A stretch of 64,000 bases of DNA, from the NCBI GenBank assembly GCA_949358305.1, contig OX442323.1:4464001-4528000 (forward strand), read 5' to 3'. Under the pieces are notes generated by a model, which saw only the letters and a list, made by a program, of their open reading frames with translations, made no database searches and was not told the DNA's origin. The position numbers and the translations under genes are program-made. This stretch comes from Strigamia acuminata (lineage: Eukaryota; Arthropoda; Chilopoda; Geophilomorpha; Linotaeniidae). The stretch's first letter is position 1. Each line of letters begins with the position of its first letter. Shown piece by piece: positions 24,911-36,379 of this stretch.

Positions 24911-25448
24911 ATGATTAAGGTGATGCATTTTCACTCTCGTTTCGACGAAATTCACCGGTTTTTAATGATTTTTCAATCGATTTTTAGGTTATTTTCGTAG
25001 TTTTCGCCTTTGGTTTGTGTGTGTATGGCGGCCATGATGGCTATGATGGCTACGGAGGCTATGGGGGTTATGGTCAGTTGGGGCATGGATATGGACATGT
25101 TCCGTATGGTCATGATCATGGAGGACATGGTGGGTATGGAAGGAGTTCAGTTTATCATGAGCAGAATAATGATGGACATGTTAGTATTTTATTTTTTTAT
25201 TGTTTGGTTGTTTGTTTTGAATTTTTTTGTTTCTTATTTAGGGTTATGGGACATACAAATTTGGATATGAAGTTGATGATCCACATACACATAACCAGCA
25301 ATCAAGACATGAAACCAAAGATGGGCATGGAACTGTGAGAGGTTCTTATAAATTGAAAGACGCAAATGGACATGTGAGAGTGGTGGAATACATTGCTGAT
25401 AAACATCATGGGTTTAGAGCACTTGTTAATGGAATTCCACATTATTAA
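24911..25448 (+). CDS. Short Gly/His/Tyr-rich RR cuticle protein
   Basis: Exons 24911-24919 (ATG ATT AAG, donor GTGATG), 24988-25179 and 25242-25448, both introns phase 0 and only 68 and 62 bp; 135 residues. Signal peptide MIKVIFVVFAFGLCVYG, then GGHDGYDGYGGYGGYGQLGH and a spacer SSVYHEQNNDGH that matches the SSIYHEQD spacer of the heptad RR gene. Exon 3 opens GYGTYKFGYEVDDPHTHNQQ and completes an RR domain (VRGSYKLKDANG, VVEYIAD, HGFRALV), ending NGIPHY with almost no C-terminal arm. Shared spacer and junction make it the closest relative, in this window, of the gene at 17465-19629. Confidence 0.92.
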
Positions 25449-25590
25449 ATTAGTATTAAATTTATTTTTGTATAAATTGTTTCAAATTGTTTGGGAGAAA
25501 AAAAAATAATTAATTTTATATTAAACCATTTGCTTTATTATTTATGTTTGAAGAAAATGTTGATAAATGTTATTAAAATGTTAGAATTCT

Positions 25591-25596
25591 AATAAA
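25591..25596 (+). terminator. Poly(A) signal candidate
   Basis: AATAAA about 143 bp after the stop of the short RR gene. Confidence 0.5.
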
Positions 25597-26155
25597 AGGT
25601 TTTTCTGTATGGAAACAACTGCACACTATGAGAAGCCGGTCATGTCATGACTCACAAATAAACATCATGACATGTATAATTATATTTAAAAGAAAATAAT
25701 AATAATAAATAACAATCTTTAAAAAAATATATCATAAACAAATATTTATTTATTCTAAGACGTTTGTGTTAGAAATGACATTTTGGCATTGCATACACAA
25801 CGTATTGACACAAACAGCTTTTCATAGAATAGCGACCTCTGGTTTTGAGAATTGGAAACTTAAAAAAAAATAAAACCTGTTTATTTAAAATAAAAATATA
25901 AAAAAGCAACTCTATTTACCATTTAAAAATAAAAAATGAATTTTGGTTTTAATTTTTAAATATTTAAACATGTAACAACAAATCTCATCACCTATAGAGA
26001 CCCATCATGGCGTCACATTAAATCCCAAATCTTTCAACGGTGACTATCCTCAAGATTTTCGTTTAGATGAAGACCTAAATTTTTTATATTCTGCCTGTCA
26101 GTTTACATAGAATAATCCCCAATATTTGGAAGTCTAATTCAAAACCGAACTCAAC
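25597..26155. other. Intergenic, no gene seen
   Basis: AT-rich sequence. It must contain the promoter of the following plus-strand transcript. No TATA box stands out. Confidence 0.45.
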
Positions 26156-26530
26156 ATGGAAAGTCGTCGCAACATGCTCAAACCAGGTGAATATTAACCC
26201 TAAACTAATAACGACCAAATTCCAATCGAAAATTCAATTTTACAGCTGTCAATCAATTGACCGAAGAAACTCACCAATTCCAACTTCCTGCAGAATAAGT
26301 ACAAACAAAAAATTTGTATTTCGAATTTAATAATTTTTAATTTGAAATTTTGCTCTCAGGATAATTTGTTAGTGCGGCATTTTACCGGCAGAGGACGTCC
26401 AGAATCAAACTATAAACGACTGTGTATTTGCCATGGGAGATTAATTTTCATTTGGAGGAAAAATCCGAGTATCAGAAACGAAAAATATTTGAATTTTGAC
26501 GGTAAAAGTTGGTATAATTCGACACAATGA
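26156..26530 (+). other. Upstream ORF chain of the tail-anchored protein transcript
   Basis: A start at 26156 gives MESRRNMLKP with donor CCAG|GTGAAT (26186/26187). A good acceptor (TTTTACAG) at 26245 continues AVNQLTEETHQFQLPAE, then TAA at 26296-26298 exactly before a GT. After a third acceptor (CTCTCAG, 26359-26360) the sequence DNLLVRHFTGRGRPESNYKR continues in ordinary protein-like composition and stops with TGA at 26528-26530, overlapping the ATG of the next ORF (ATGA). Either this is a first cistron broken by a TAA, a small peptide plus spliced leader, or a mis-modelled exon 2 donor. Not recognised. Confidence 0.4.
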
Positions 26531-28028
26531 CGCCTTCCGGTTCTGGCGCAGTTGATATTATGAGTGAAGACAGGCGATTACATGCAGAAAGGTGATTATT
26601 TTGTTAAATAAATTAATTTTTTTATAAAATTATATTAATACAATTTTTTTTATTTTATTTTTTTTAGATCACATGAATGGAATTGTTACATACGTGATCA
26701 AATAAACAGTAAAGATTTTTGGCTGGAGCAACATGTTCCGGTGCCGAGTTCAGAAGCAATGGAATTGGCTTCGCAGATTAGTCAAAGAGTAAAATATATA
26801 TATAGGCTATATATTTTTTTAAAAAATAATCATTGTAATATAATTGATGGCGTAATATCACTTCATTTTTAGTTTTAAAAGGTACATTTTCCCACATTAA
26901 TTGCATTTTTGCACTAGATAAGTGCATTATTGCAGTGAAAAATCCCATTTTCTCACTTAAATTGCATTTTTGCACCGGTAAATGGCATTATTGCAGTGAA
27001 AATGCCCATTTTCTCACTTAAATTGAATTTTTGCACCGGTAAATGGCATTATTGCAGTGAAAATGCCCATTTTCTCACTTAAATTGCATTTTTGCACCGG
27101 TAAATGGCATTATTGCAGTGAAAATGCCCATTTTCTCACTTAAATTGAATTTTTGCACTACATAAGTGCATTATTGCAGTGAAAAAGCCTATTTTCTCAC
27201 TTAAATTGAATTTTTGCACCGGTAAATGGTATTATTGCAGTGAAAATGCCCATTTTATCACTTATATTGCATTTTTGCACGGGAAAAATCAATTTTCCCA
27301 TCTAAATTGCATTGTTTACATGGGAAAAGGGCATTTTCGCACTCCAGTAAGGCATGATTGCATTGCAATAGGGCAATTTTGCACTGGAATAGGGCAATTT
27401 TGCACAGGAAAGTGCATTTTTGTACAGGAAAGTGCATTTTTGCACTGAAATAGGCAATTTTCACTGAAATAAGGCAATTTTTCACTGGTATAATCTCATT
27501 TTTGCATCTAAAATTGCAATTGTATGTCAAAAAGTGCATTTATGCACCTTAAATTAATTATTTCATCCAAAGTGTTACTATTAGTATTATTCAAAACATT
27601 TCCATAGATTGACTAAACATTTGTATTATCATTTCATGAAGAGCGATGGTGACCACTCAAAGCCCAAGCGAACTGGAGACACGAGTTCAACAACATCCTA
27701 CACCCGGTTGACCAGCGGTTGCTCCAAGACACCAATTGCACTCCCCAACCAGACTAACGAGGTGCCCGACTTTCCTAAAAGCCCTGCCAAAACCAGTGCG
27801 GAAAGCTTCCGTGCACGCGAGACCAGCAAGCCCGCCAAATCCACCAGCGGCGTCATCCACCAATGCAACGTGGACAGCAACGATTTCAAAGTGCCGCTCA
27901 AGAATAAGTCCAGCACGGGCGACGCGGCTACCGTCGTGCATCGCGACTTTTTCTATTCCATTGCTATAGTCGTGATTTGCGTTGCCATGGCCTTTTTGGT
28001 CTTGCGGCGAACATTTTTTATGGTATAA
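26527..28028 (+). CDS. Tail-anchored single-pass membrane protein, unidentified
   Basis: Exons 26527-26591, 26668-26788 and 27642-28028; about 190 residues. The start MTPSGSGAVDIMSEDRRLHA is chosen because an in-frame TAA lies four codons upstream. Exon 2 reads SHEWNCYIRDQINSKDFWLE. Exon 3 uses the acceptor TTCATGAAG at 27641, preceded by a GACTAAAC branch-point-like site; the nearer TCCATAG would give an immediate stop. The long middle is Ser/Thr/Lys/Pro-rich and probably disordered. The last 25 residues, FFYSIAIVVICVAMAFLVL plus RRTFFMV, form one hydrophobic segment with a basic tip, so the protein should be tail-anchored in ER or outer mitochondrial membrane with the N-terminus in the cytosol. 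Family not recognised. Intron 2 contains a 61-bp satellite. Confidence 0.65.
26886..27545. repeat. 61-bp minisatellite in an intron
   Basis: About seven units with the phrase TTTTTGCACCGGTAAATGGC recur every 61 bp (for example at 26971, 27032, 27093, 27154 and 27215). Each contains GCATTATTGCAGTGAAAATG. Towards 27545 the array decays into shorter GGGCAATTTTGCACTGGAA-type units. The ORFs seen here are repeat artefacts. Confidence 0.85.
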
Positions 28029-29261
28029 AATTAAATAAGTTAATAAATTGTAAAGATAATTATTACATGATGTTAAAATTGGACTTTTGTTATCTAGTTG
28101 TTATAAATTTCCTGTAAAAAGTCGTTAAAATAGGAAAAAAATATTTTTTTTAGCGTAAAATTTTTTTAAAAAAAAAATGTAATATTGGAATATATAAAAG
28201 GATGTAAAATAATTTTGAATTTAAAAAAAATGAAATAAAATAATATTTTGTTTGCAAACGAGAGAGAAATAATTGCACAATGTGTAGGCTACAAACACCA
28301 AAATCCCCGCCCTGGATTTGTCATTTGTGACGTTTCAGTGTGTATATTTTTTGGTGTATGTTTGTTGCGTATTACCAGAGTGATATTGATTTGTAATTGG
28401 TGAGAATTGTGATTTTGTGAGTGCTGAACTTGGCACAGATATCACTGGCAGGTCGTACACGCCGTTTCTTATGATTTCTGGATGGATTTCTAAGGTACCG
28501 TATTACCTATTACCGTATTATTGATATTCTGAAGATTATTACTAAAATTTGGGAAAATTTATACAAATTTCCTTCACTTTGGACATCTAAAAATGATTTT
28601 TTTTAATTGTTTTGGCTAAATTCTTTAAAAAAAAAATTTGTCCTTACTTACATCGGCATGCTGTTAAAAACGTGGTTTATCGACATGCCGGTTTAACTCG
28701 CACTATACCGGCATGCGGCTTAATGTGAGGTAATCGGATCACTCCTTTTTAGCAACGCCCATTTTAGTGAATTTTTATTTTTTAAGCCCATTTTAGCGAT
28801 CTCATTTTAGCGAAAATGAGATTACATCGCCGCAGCATAAAACACATTTTAGCGAAGCCCGTTTTAGCGAATAATACATCTTCATCTTCCATGGACCCCT
28901 AGACTCAGATTGCTGTGTCACTGAATTTAATAACATATGGGATTAGTTAATTCAGAACATTGACCTGATAATTTTTATTTTTATTGTCGTTTCATTCATC
29001 ATTAGAAACTTGATTTCCATTTATTATTGATTTTATTTTGACTTGAATCTCATTTTATTTTAGTTTCACTGTATTGATTGTATCCATCCTGTTGACATGT
29101 AGATTTACCACATTGATAACAACTTTGATTTTTGTTGTTTACATTGAAATTATTGATTTTTCTGATTAAATTATTAGTTAGTGTTTGTCATGGTGAATGA
29201 CCACAACAGAGATTTAATAATGCTGTGTTCTTTTGTCTTATAAACAGATGAAAATACAATT
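28029..29261. other. Intergenic / 5' region of the next gene
   Basis: No ORF. 28757-28880 is a degenerate tandem of CATTTTAGCGA. 28650-28735 contains GGCATGC repeats. A 5' non-coding exon of the next gene may end before a GTACCG near 28494, with the acceptor TTATAAACAG at 29248; this is inference. Confidence 0.35.
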
Positions 29262-29804
29262 ATGATGTTTCAAAATGGTGCATCCAAGTTTGCAGCACTC
29301 ACATGCACAATTCTTGTATTTACTTTATGGTATCCTGTCTATTCAACATCCAAAAAAGGTACAATGAACCTTACACTTACAATTGTTTTCTTTTTAAAAA
29401 GAAAAATAATTTTTACAACAGATACAAATGAAGCAATACTAGAGGCTCCCCCTCAAGTGGAAATAGAAAACATTGATTTAATTTCACCAACAAGCACCAG
29501 AAATGAAGCTGACAGAACTCTAAAAGAGATGCATGTTAGGAGTGTTAGAAATGTCGAGTCTGTTACTGAGACTGAAGCAAATACAGGTCCAACTACCACG
29601 CTAAAAACGCCTGACAAGTTTGTCGTGGGTCTTCCAACGACAACTGAAGTCCCTGCTGATGATAATTCCACGCAAACAACTCCTGAGAGATTTAATATGA
29701 ATTCTTTTATGTTAGTCAGTGTGCCCACTGTTTGTAGTCTTATTTTTCTCATGTTTTGCTGTATTTTTTGCACTAGAAGTGGAAGTTGTTTATGCCCTCA
29801 ATAA
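29262..29804 (+). CDS. Small type I membrane protein with Thr-rich ectodomain
   Basis: The unspliced frame is 180 residues. A likely 63-bp intron (29359-29421, AAAG|GTACAA to ACAACAG) is a multiple of three and stop-free, so the spliced protein would be about 159 residues, joining STSKK to DTNEAILEAPPQ. N-terminal signal (MMFQNGASKFAALTCTILVF), a Thr/Glu-rich extracellular part with probable O-glycosylation (GPTTTLKTP, GLPTTTEVP), an NST N-glycosylation sequon, then a transmembrane segment (FMLVSVPTVCSLIFLMFCCI) and a short Cys-rich tail CTRSGSCLCPQ that could be palmitoylated. A five-codon upstream ORF (ATG AAA ATA CAA TTA TGA) precedes the start. Family not recognised. Confidence 0.6.
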   Translation: MMFQNGASKFAALTCTILVFTLWYPVYSTSKKGTMNLTLTIVFFLKRKIIFTTDTNEAILEAPPQVEIENIDLISPTSTRNEADRTLKEMHVRSVRNVESVTETEANTGPTTTLKTPDKFVVGLPTTTEVPADDNSTQTTPERFNMNSFMLVSVPTVCSLIFLMFCCIFCTRSGSCLCPQ

Positions 29805-29920
29805 AAAATATAAACATGTAACGTATGAAATTGTTTTCACATTACAACGTTGTCAAAACGTCTTGCGGCCATGAGGAAAGAACGATCACGGGGCAGGTGT
29901 CTGTTTCCGCGGGTTTCACG

Positions 29921-30046
29921 CAGGGCTGGACTGGGAACAAATTTATTGCCGGGAAATCTGGGTGTCCGAGCCACAATTAATGAAGTCGGGACAGGCCACG
30001 GGCCACCGGGAAACTCCCGGTAGCCCGCCGGGCCAGTCCAGCACTG
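29921..30046. mobile_element. hAT-like MITE, 126 bp
   Basis: Terminal inverted repeats CAGGGCTGGACTGG and, from the other end, CAGTGCTGGACTGG enclose a GC-rich interior. Flanks GTTTCACG and GTTTCTAA agree at five of eight positions, consistent with an aged 8-bp target duplication. Confidence 0.75.
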
Positions 30047-30421
30047 GTTTCTAATGTTGGGGACACACAGGGCGCGATGCGATTTGTGCCGCCTCGCAAA
30101 GCGATTTTGACGTTATCAAAAATGACGTCAGGTCATGCCTGATCGCAGCCAATCCGGTGAGATCTGGCCCTACCACTCTTATTGAAAATACACCTAGACA
30201 TGCATATTATTATTATTATACAGTAATTAGCATTTATTTAAAAGCTACATGCATCAATTAAAATCATATTTGTTTCCGCCACCTGGATATTTCAGAGTGT
30301 ATACATCATGCTAGATTTAAAAGAACGAATACACATCCAATTAAAGATTATGTGAAATTTAGCAGAAATAAGAACAAGAAAGTGTGATTACACCCAAAAA
30401 TGAGAACAGTGTTCTTTAGGA

Positions 30422-31131
<710 letters not shown>

Positions 31132-31382
31132 TGTCTGTGAGAAATTTCACGAGAAGATTAAATTTCGCAGCGGTAACTCGAGTGTTGTCAGGGTGTGAAC
31201 ACGTAAACCGAAACTAAAACTAAAAGTGGTGATGCGATTCATACCGATTGTAATAACCCAGATCGTTGTCAGAGGGCGTTGATCGCAATGCGAGTACAAA
31301 CAACGAAATAAAACGAAGAAACAAATATGTGTTCGGTGTTTTAATTAAAAATCTGTTTATTTTTAATCGAATTTAATCGTTT

Positions 31383-31793
<411 letters not shown>

Positions 31794-31866
31794 TTGACCA
31801 GTTAACACAGACAATTAAATATGTGAGCACGTTTTCTTTGAAATTGAGCAAAATCGAAAGTTATTT

Positions 31867-31904
31867 GAGTAAGTGAAATTTCCACTAGAGGGCGACACTT
31901 TGAG
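31867..31904 (+). promoter_or_regulatory. 38-bp element with CTCF-like core, upstream of the zinc-ribbon pair
   Basis: The core CCACTAGAGGGCGAC (31882-31896) fits the CTCF consensus (CCASYAGRKGGC). The whole 38 bp recurs exactly, inverted, at 55926-55963. Confidence 0.45.
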
Positions 31905-34368
31905 AGATGCTTGAGAGGTGGAGAGACGTCAATATATTGTGTGTTGTTTGTTTGATACACGAACACTAAAATCCTAACGATTCATTTAAAATTCGTTACT
32001 TAGAAATTTTCATTTATTATTTTTCAATTCTGTATATAAAATTTTGAATTTCCCGGTACTGGGGAGAGTTGCAGCTACGCTCTGGTGGGAATAACTGTTA
32101 TTAACGATCTGACGTTGATTCCAACCAATAGTGATGCATTTCCGTTGCCACAGCAACACTCACGTGTGCGTGCGTACTCTTCATTCCATTTTGCGCGTCG
32201 TTTTCATACGTTGTTTTCTCTCGGATTCCTTTAGTTCGGTATTTTTCACAATTTCTTCTTTTTTCGTTCGTATTCGTGAAGAATTTTATCGACGTGTGAT
32301 CAGGAATTGGATTTCGAATGGATTTTGAGTCGATGGTTTGGTTTGGTTTGGTTTTAGGCCTAATCTTCATTTGAATAACACTTTTTCCCACTTGTCTGGT
32401 GTCTTTCTATTCAAGCTGCATTAGAATTTGTTTGTTCAAAATATATATATACAGTATATTTTTATTGAATCTTTATCTTGTTACTGTGCGGATGTGAAGC
32501 AATTTAAGATTTTGTTGCCCAAAAGCTTCAAATTTCTAACATCTGGGTCATATTGCACCTTCATCTCTCGATCTGCTTCTTTAAACTCAACAAATCCTGT
32601 ATCCATAACTGGGTGTTACAGAATTTAGTCTATTTTGTCCAAAATTCCTGTGGTTTGGATTCTATTTAACTCTGCTTTTGGTATTGGACTCTGGTTGTCT
32701 CTGATCTTCTGTCTTTTGATGGTTTGGAAACCCGAAATTTTAATAAGCGCTTCTTGTTTGCTTCATTAAGGTTGCAGCTTTGTTTTCTGCGTCTCAAACT
32801 ATTTTTTTATTTTTAAAATAATCTCTTATCCCTCGGTTGAACATCAACTTGTCGTACCTGACAAACTACAAGTGCTAGGTGTCTGAAATTGTAGTTTTGG
32901 GAAAGCTTTGCATTTCCATTCCTCTAATTTCGCAGATTTACTTATTGAATATATTTTGGTCATCCTCTGGAGTAGTAACTGATGTCCAAATCCTTTTACA
33001 ATTAATACTTTGATGAAGTTAATCGTGCTACAGCCCGGTGATCCTGGTTCTTCCTTCTGGAGTTCTCAATGTGTTGTTTACTACCCCAGTTTGATATGAC
33101 TACAGGGCTGATAATTCAGTCGTAGTATTTCAGCCAATTCTTCGCAATCCAAGACACCTTTTTTATTTCCAAATTATTCACAATTACTGGGAAGACAATT
33201 TTTTACTTTCACTCCTGGGCTTACAAGATTTGTAACATCATGCACAAATTATAAAATGGAACTTACTGAAAACTAAAGCCATAACTAAAAAACTTTTTCT
33301 TCTTACTGCTACATATATAACCTAATGAAAAAAATGAAATGTATAATATAAAAGCAAAACCTTTTTTGAGTTTTCTTTTTGATCTATTCCTTTGCTATGG
33401 TAGCCTTGTGGACTTCATTGGACGTTCGCACCTGGTTGTTAAACCATTCTAACTTTAGCACATGGTTGTCATTTAAGTTAGTACTATAGACTACTTCACT
33501 GTTCCCGGTTCTCGGTGTCTTTTCTGCTGCTTCTGCTGGTTTCTTGACTTCGGACTAGTGCACACTGTCATCTGGTCATTGATGTGCCTGGGGAACTTGA
33601 TTTCATTACATTGCAAAGGAAAATGATTCTCCTCTTTACAAAAACCTTGATTAACCTTCCCATAGCCATGGTGGGTCAAAAAAAATTATATTATAAAATT
33701 ATAAATAAATTATAAAATAATAATTATAATAAATAAATGAATAACCATGCTTCGTCTTTCACTTGGTTGGCTCCACCATACTGTTGGCCCAAGGCCAATA
33801 TCGCCTGGTTTTGCTGTTCCTGTGTGTACGGTTATGTCGTCTGAAATCTCTGACTACATTTTGAATTTATTTTTAAAGAAAATCTGTGTGTGATATTGCG
33901 ATATCTTGCAATGTTGCGATTACACTGCTTATTCTAAGTAATATATTGCGAATGCATCTCATGAAAAAGCATTGGAAAAAGACAAAAATAAACTGTCGTG
34001 TAAGAAACAATTTCATTAAAAAAGAGTTCAAAAAAATTAACGGATAAAAACTAATATGTATTTTTGCGATCTTATCTATTATTGTTATGTCTTCATATTA
34101 TTGCATGTGGCAGATGCGATTTTCATTTCAACTGTGGCTCAATCATTGCTTTGCTCAGTTCGGTCATCTTGCTTACTAAAGATGCAAAGAGTACATCAGT
34201 TCGAATATTAAACTAAAAGAAAATAAAAATAGATACATATCTCAACCCGGTTAAAACATTTGTTGCGCGTGAGTTCGAATCCTCTTTTCTCTCGTCGCCA
34301 ACTTGTTATGTTTTCAATAAAATCAATTAGCTTTAATTTTCACCGATTGCAGTGTTTATTCTGTTCCA
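31905..34368. other. 2.4 kb without a recognisable gene
   Basis: 32031-32340 looks promoter-like (CCAAT and an X-box) but no convincing coding exon follows: only MDFESMVWFGLVLGLIFI at 32318-32374. 32400-34300 is AT-rich with no supportable ORF. A tRNA-B-box-like GTTCGAATCC at 34272 has no matching A box. Confidence 0.4.
32144..32157 (+). promoter_or_regulatory. X-box (RFX-type) motif
   Basis: GTTGCCACAGCAAC is a perfect imperfect-palindrome X-box (GTNRCC, 2-nt spacer, RGYAAC), about 20 bp after a CCAAT motif. RFX sites of this kind typically control ciliary genes. No gene is identified next to it. Confidence 0.45.
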
Positions 34369-34545
34369 ACTGCCTCGTCACGTACATACGTTTTAAACGC
34401 CCGGGCGTTTAATTTTTTTTTTGGGCCGACCCCCTCTCGGTAAAGTCGGTTCGGGGCGGCGCGCGGTGCAATAAACGCCGCCGAAGCCCCGGCGTTTATT
34501 TGGGCCCAACGTTTGAATGAACCCGGGCGTTTAAATGAGGCAGTA
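34369..34545. repeat. Inverted-repeat element of the TGCCTC...AAACGCC family
   Basis: The left end ACTGCCTCGTCACG leads to TTTTAAACGCCCGGGCGTTT. The right end, inverted, reads ACCGTACTGCCTCATTTAAA followed by CGCCCGGG. The interior is GC-rich. The same end motif recurs many times at 45-50 kb. Confidence 0.6.
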
Positions 34546-34699
34546 CGGTAATTTTAATGAAAGATAATAAAACACTCTTAAAACGAATAATGAATAAATA
34601 TAATGCGAACCTTTGGCTTAACTAGAATAAATATTAATTAAAAAAACTTAATAATTACGGGTAAAAAAGTAAAGCTTAGACTTGCGTGATTTTTACTCT

Positions 34700-35123
34700 G
34701 AAGGTTTCTCAACTTGACAAACCTTTACAAACTGAACGTACTCTTCCACTTTAACTAAGTCTACTTTATGTAGTCTTGGAAGACTTGAGGAAACTGTACA
34801 GAGGATTTACTCGAACGGAAGACATTTTTGCTGAGAACAATGAACAAGAGAGATTTTTATTATACAAAGGAATAAAGCGAAATATACAATTGTCTAAAAT
34901 ATCTTATATTCAGGGTCGTCTTTACACTTCTCAGCGCCCTGGGCTAATAAAACTCAGGCGCCCCTTGTCCAGCACTTTTCTGTGCCCGGCGCCCTTCTGT
35001 GCCCATCGAGCCCCTGTGTCCGGCGCCCCCCTGTGCCCGGCGCCCCTGGGCTGCAGCCCAGTTAGCCTAATGGTGAAGGTGGGCCTGCTTATATTGTTAA
35101 TACACACAATATATGCGCTAACA
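34700..35123 (-). mobile_element. 3' LTR of a copia-like retrotransposon (far end approximate)
   Basis: On the minus strand a polypurine tract (GAAGGGGGGGAATA, 35124-35137) is followed directly by TGTTAGCGCATATATTGTG, the expected TG start of an LTR. The LTR carries a nested MITE at 34911-35087. The other LTR edge cannot be fixed because no 5' LTR is present in the window. Confidence 0.55.
34911..35087. mobile_element. hAT-like MITE nested in the copia LTR
   Basis: Starts CAGGGTCGTC and ends GGTGGGCCTG, with a perfect 8-bp target duplication CTTATATT (34903-34910 and 35088-35095). The interior is a GC-rich minisatellite of about 17-18 bp (GGGCGCCGGGCACAG on the minus strand) and a CTGGGCTGCAGCCCAG palindrome. 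Confidence 0.85.
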
Positions 35124-35880
35124 TATTCCCCCCCTTCGTCACGATGAAATTTTGCAATCCATCCAATAAAGCTTTCAGTTGTAATTAACTTGAGTCCTCC
35201 AACCGGCTTTGAGAGAATGTCAGCTGGCATTTCCTGCGTAGTCATGTAATTAACTTCGTAATTGCCCTGTTGAACGTCCTCTCGCAGAAATAACACTCTG
35301 CGATGAAAATGCTTTGTCCGACTGTGATACTGCGGATTCTTGGTAAGAGCAATCGCTGCTTGATTGTCCGAATACATCTGAATTGGTTTCTGTACCAAAT
35401 TAGTTACCGGTAACTCCAATTGCTCTAATAACGATATAAGCCATTTCATCTCTTTTGAGAGTGCAACAAGTTTTTATTTCTTTGACTGCTATGTTATTTT
35501 AGCATTTCCTAGCATAGTGAAGAATCCAGCGTATGATCTTGCATTTGCGGAGGCGCTATTCCACGACGCATCTGCGAATCCCTTTAAAAATCCAGGGTCG
35601 CATGGATAAACCAAACTTGCATTACTTGTACCTTTTAGGTAACGTAAGATTTTTTTCGCTGCAGCCAAGGGTAATCCGTAGATCGCCTTATTTAATAGGC
35701 AAAAATCATTCTCTCCCCCCGATTGAACGAAGCTTTGCGGTTGTTGAATGTAAACTTTTTCCTTTAACTCTGCGTGTAAATAAGCAGACTTAACATCATA
35801 ATGCTTGACTAAATATCCAAACATAGCTGCAATCGCTAAAATGACGAATCCTGGAACCACTGGAATTTGCTGACTCTTTT
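35124..35880 (-). pseudogene. Copia (Ty1/copia) polyprotein remnant: RT start and RNase H
   Basis: Reading the minus strand, RT sequence (LVKHYDVKSAYLHAELKEKV, YIQQPQSF, FCLLNKAIYGL) jumps straight to the post-RT region (AAKKILRYLKGTSNASLVYP, FADASWNSASANARSYAGFF). The RT catalytic core is therefore deleted. After LGNAKIT the frame has TAG and, five codons later, TAA where family members have sense codons. RNase H then follows in the same frame (MYSDNQAAIALTKNPQYHSR, TKHFHRRVLFLRE, MPADILSKPV). The 5' side ends abruptly at about 35880, against the inverted-repeat structure. Clearly inactive. Confidence 0.88.
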
Positions 35881-36226
35881 AACCTTTTCGCGGATTGGCT
35901 TCCGCGAAATCCGCATTTCGGGGGCGACTATTCTGGGGATTCCGGGTGGACCAAACTCTTCCGGAAAATGTCCGGGGTGGTGTTGGGAGTGTCAATAGAC
36001 TGTTTTGTGTCAAGGTTGTCAATTTTCATGTGAGTATTGGAAGGTTCATTTCTGCACATTCTCATGTATTTTTTTTCACAGGAGCGACAAGGAGCGATGA
36101 AGCGGGATCGAGCGAGAGTGGGTAAAATAAACTGGTTTACGTCTCCAATGCGCGTTCAAGATGGAATACGAACTCGGAATCGACTCCAACACGCGTTCGC
36201 GTGACATACGGACGCATTCACGACCC
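35881..36226 (+). repeat. Left long inverted repeat (partner at 40478-40830)
   Basis: Begins ACCTTTTCGCGGATTGGC and contains CCGGGTGGACCAAACTCTTC and GGTGGTGTTGGGAGTGTCAA; every landmark recurs in reverse complement in the partner, at roughly 90% identity by eye. The outer end coincides with the truncation of the copia remnant, which suggests insertion there. No clear target duplication is visible. Confidence 0.8.
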
Positions 36227-36239
36227 AGATCAAAAAATG

Positions 36240-36375
36240 ATCTCGTATTCGACTCGCTTTCTAGTCGAGTACGAATTTTGCCCTTCTTCAACGCGAAATC
36301 GTATTCGACTCGTTTTCGAGTCGAGTACGAATTTTGCCCTTCTTCAACGCGAAATCGTATTCGACTCGTTTTCGA
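36240..36375. repeat. 56-bp tandem repeat, short array (about 2 units)
   Basis: Unit landmark TTTTGCCCTTCTTCAACGCG followed by AAATCGTATTCGACTCG. The same unit is amplified to about ten copies at 41165-41800. Confidence 0.85.
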
Positions 36376-36379
36376 GTCG

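Noticed and set aside
26886-27545. CRISPR-like array
   Set aside because: Units are contiguous tandem repeats without unique spacers, in an arthropod intron.
34261-34290. tRNA gene or tRNA-derived SINE (B-box-like GTTCGAATCC)
   Set aside because: No A box, no cloverleaf and no acceptor stem could be folded from the neighbouring sequence.
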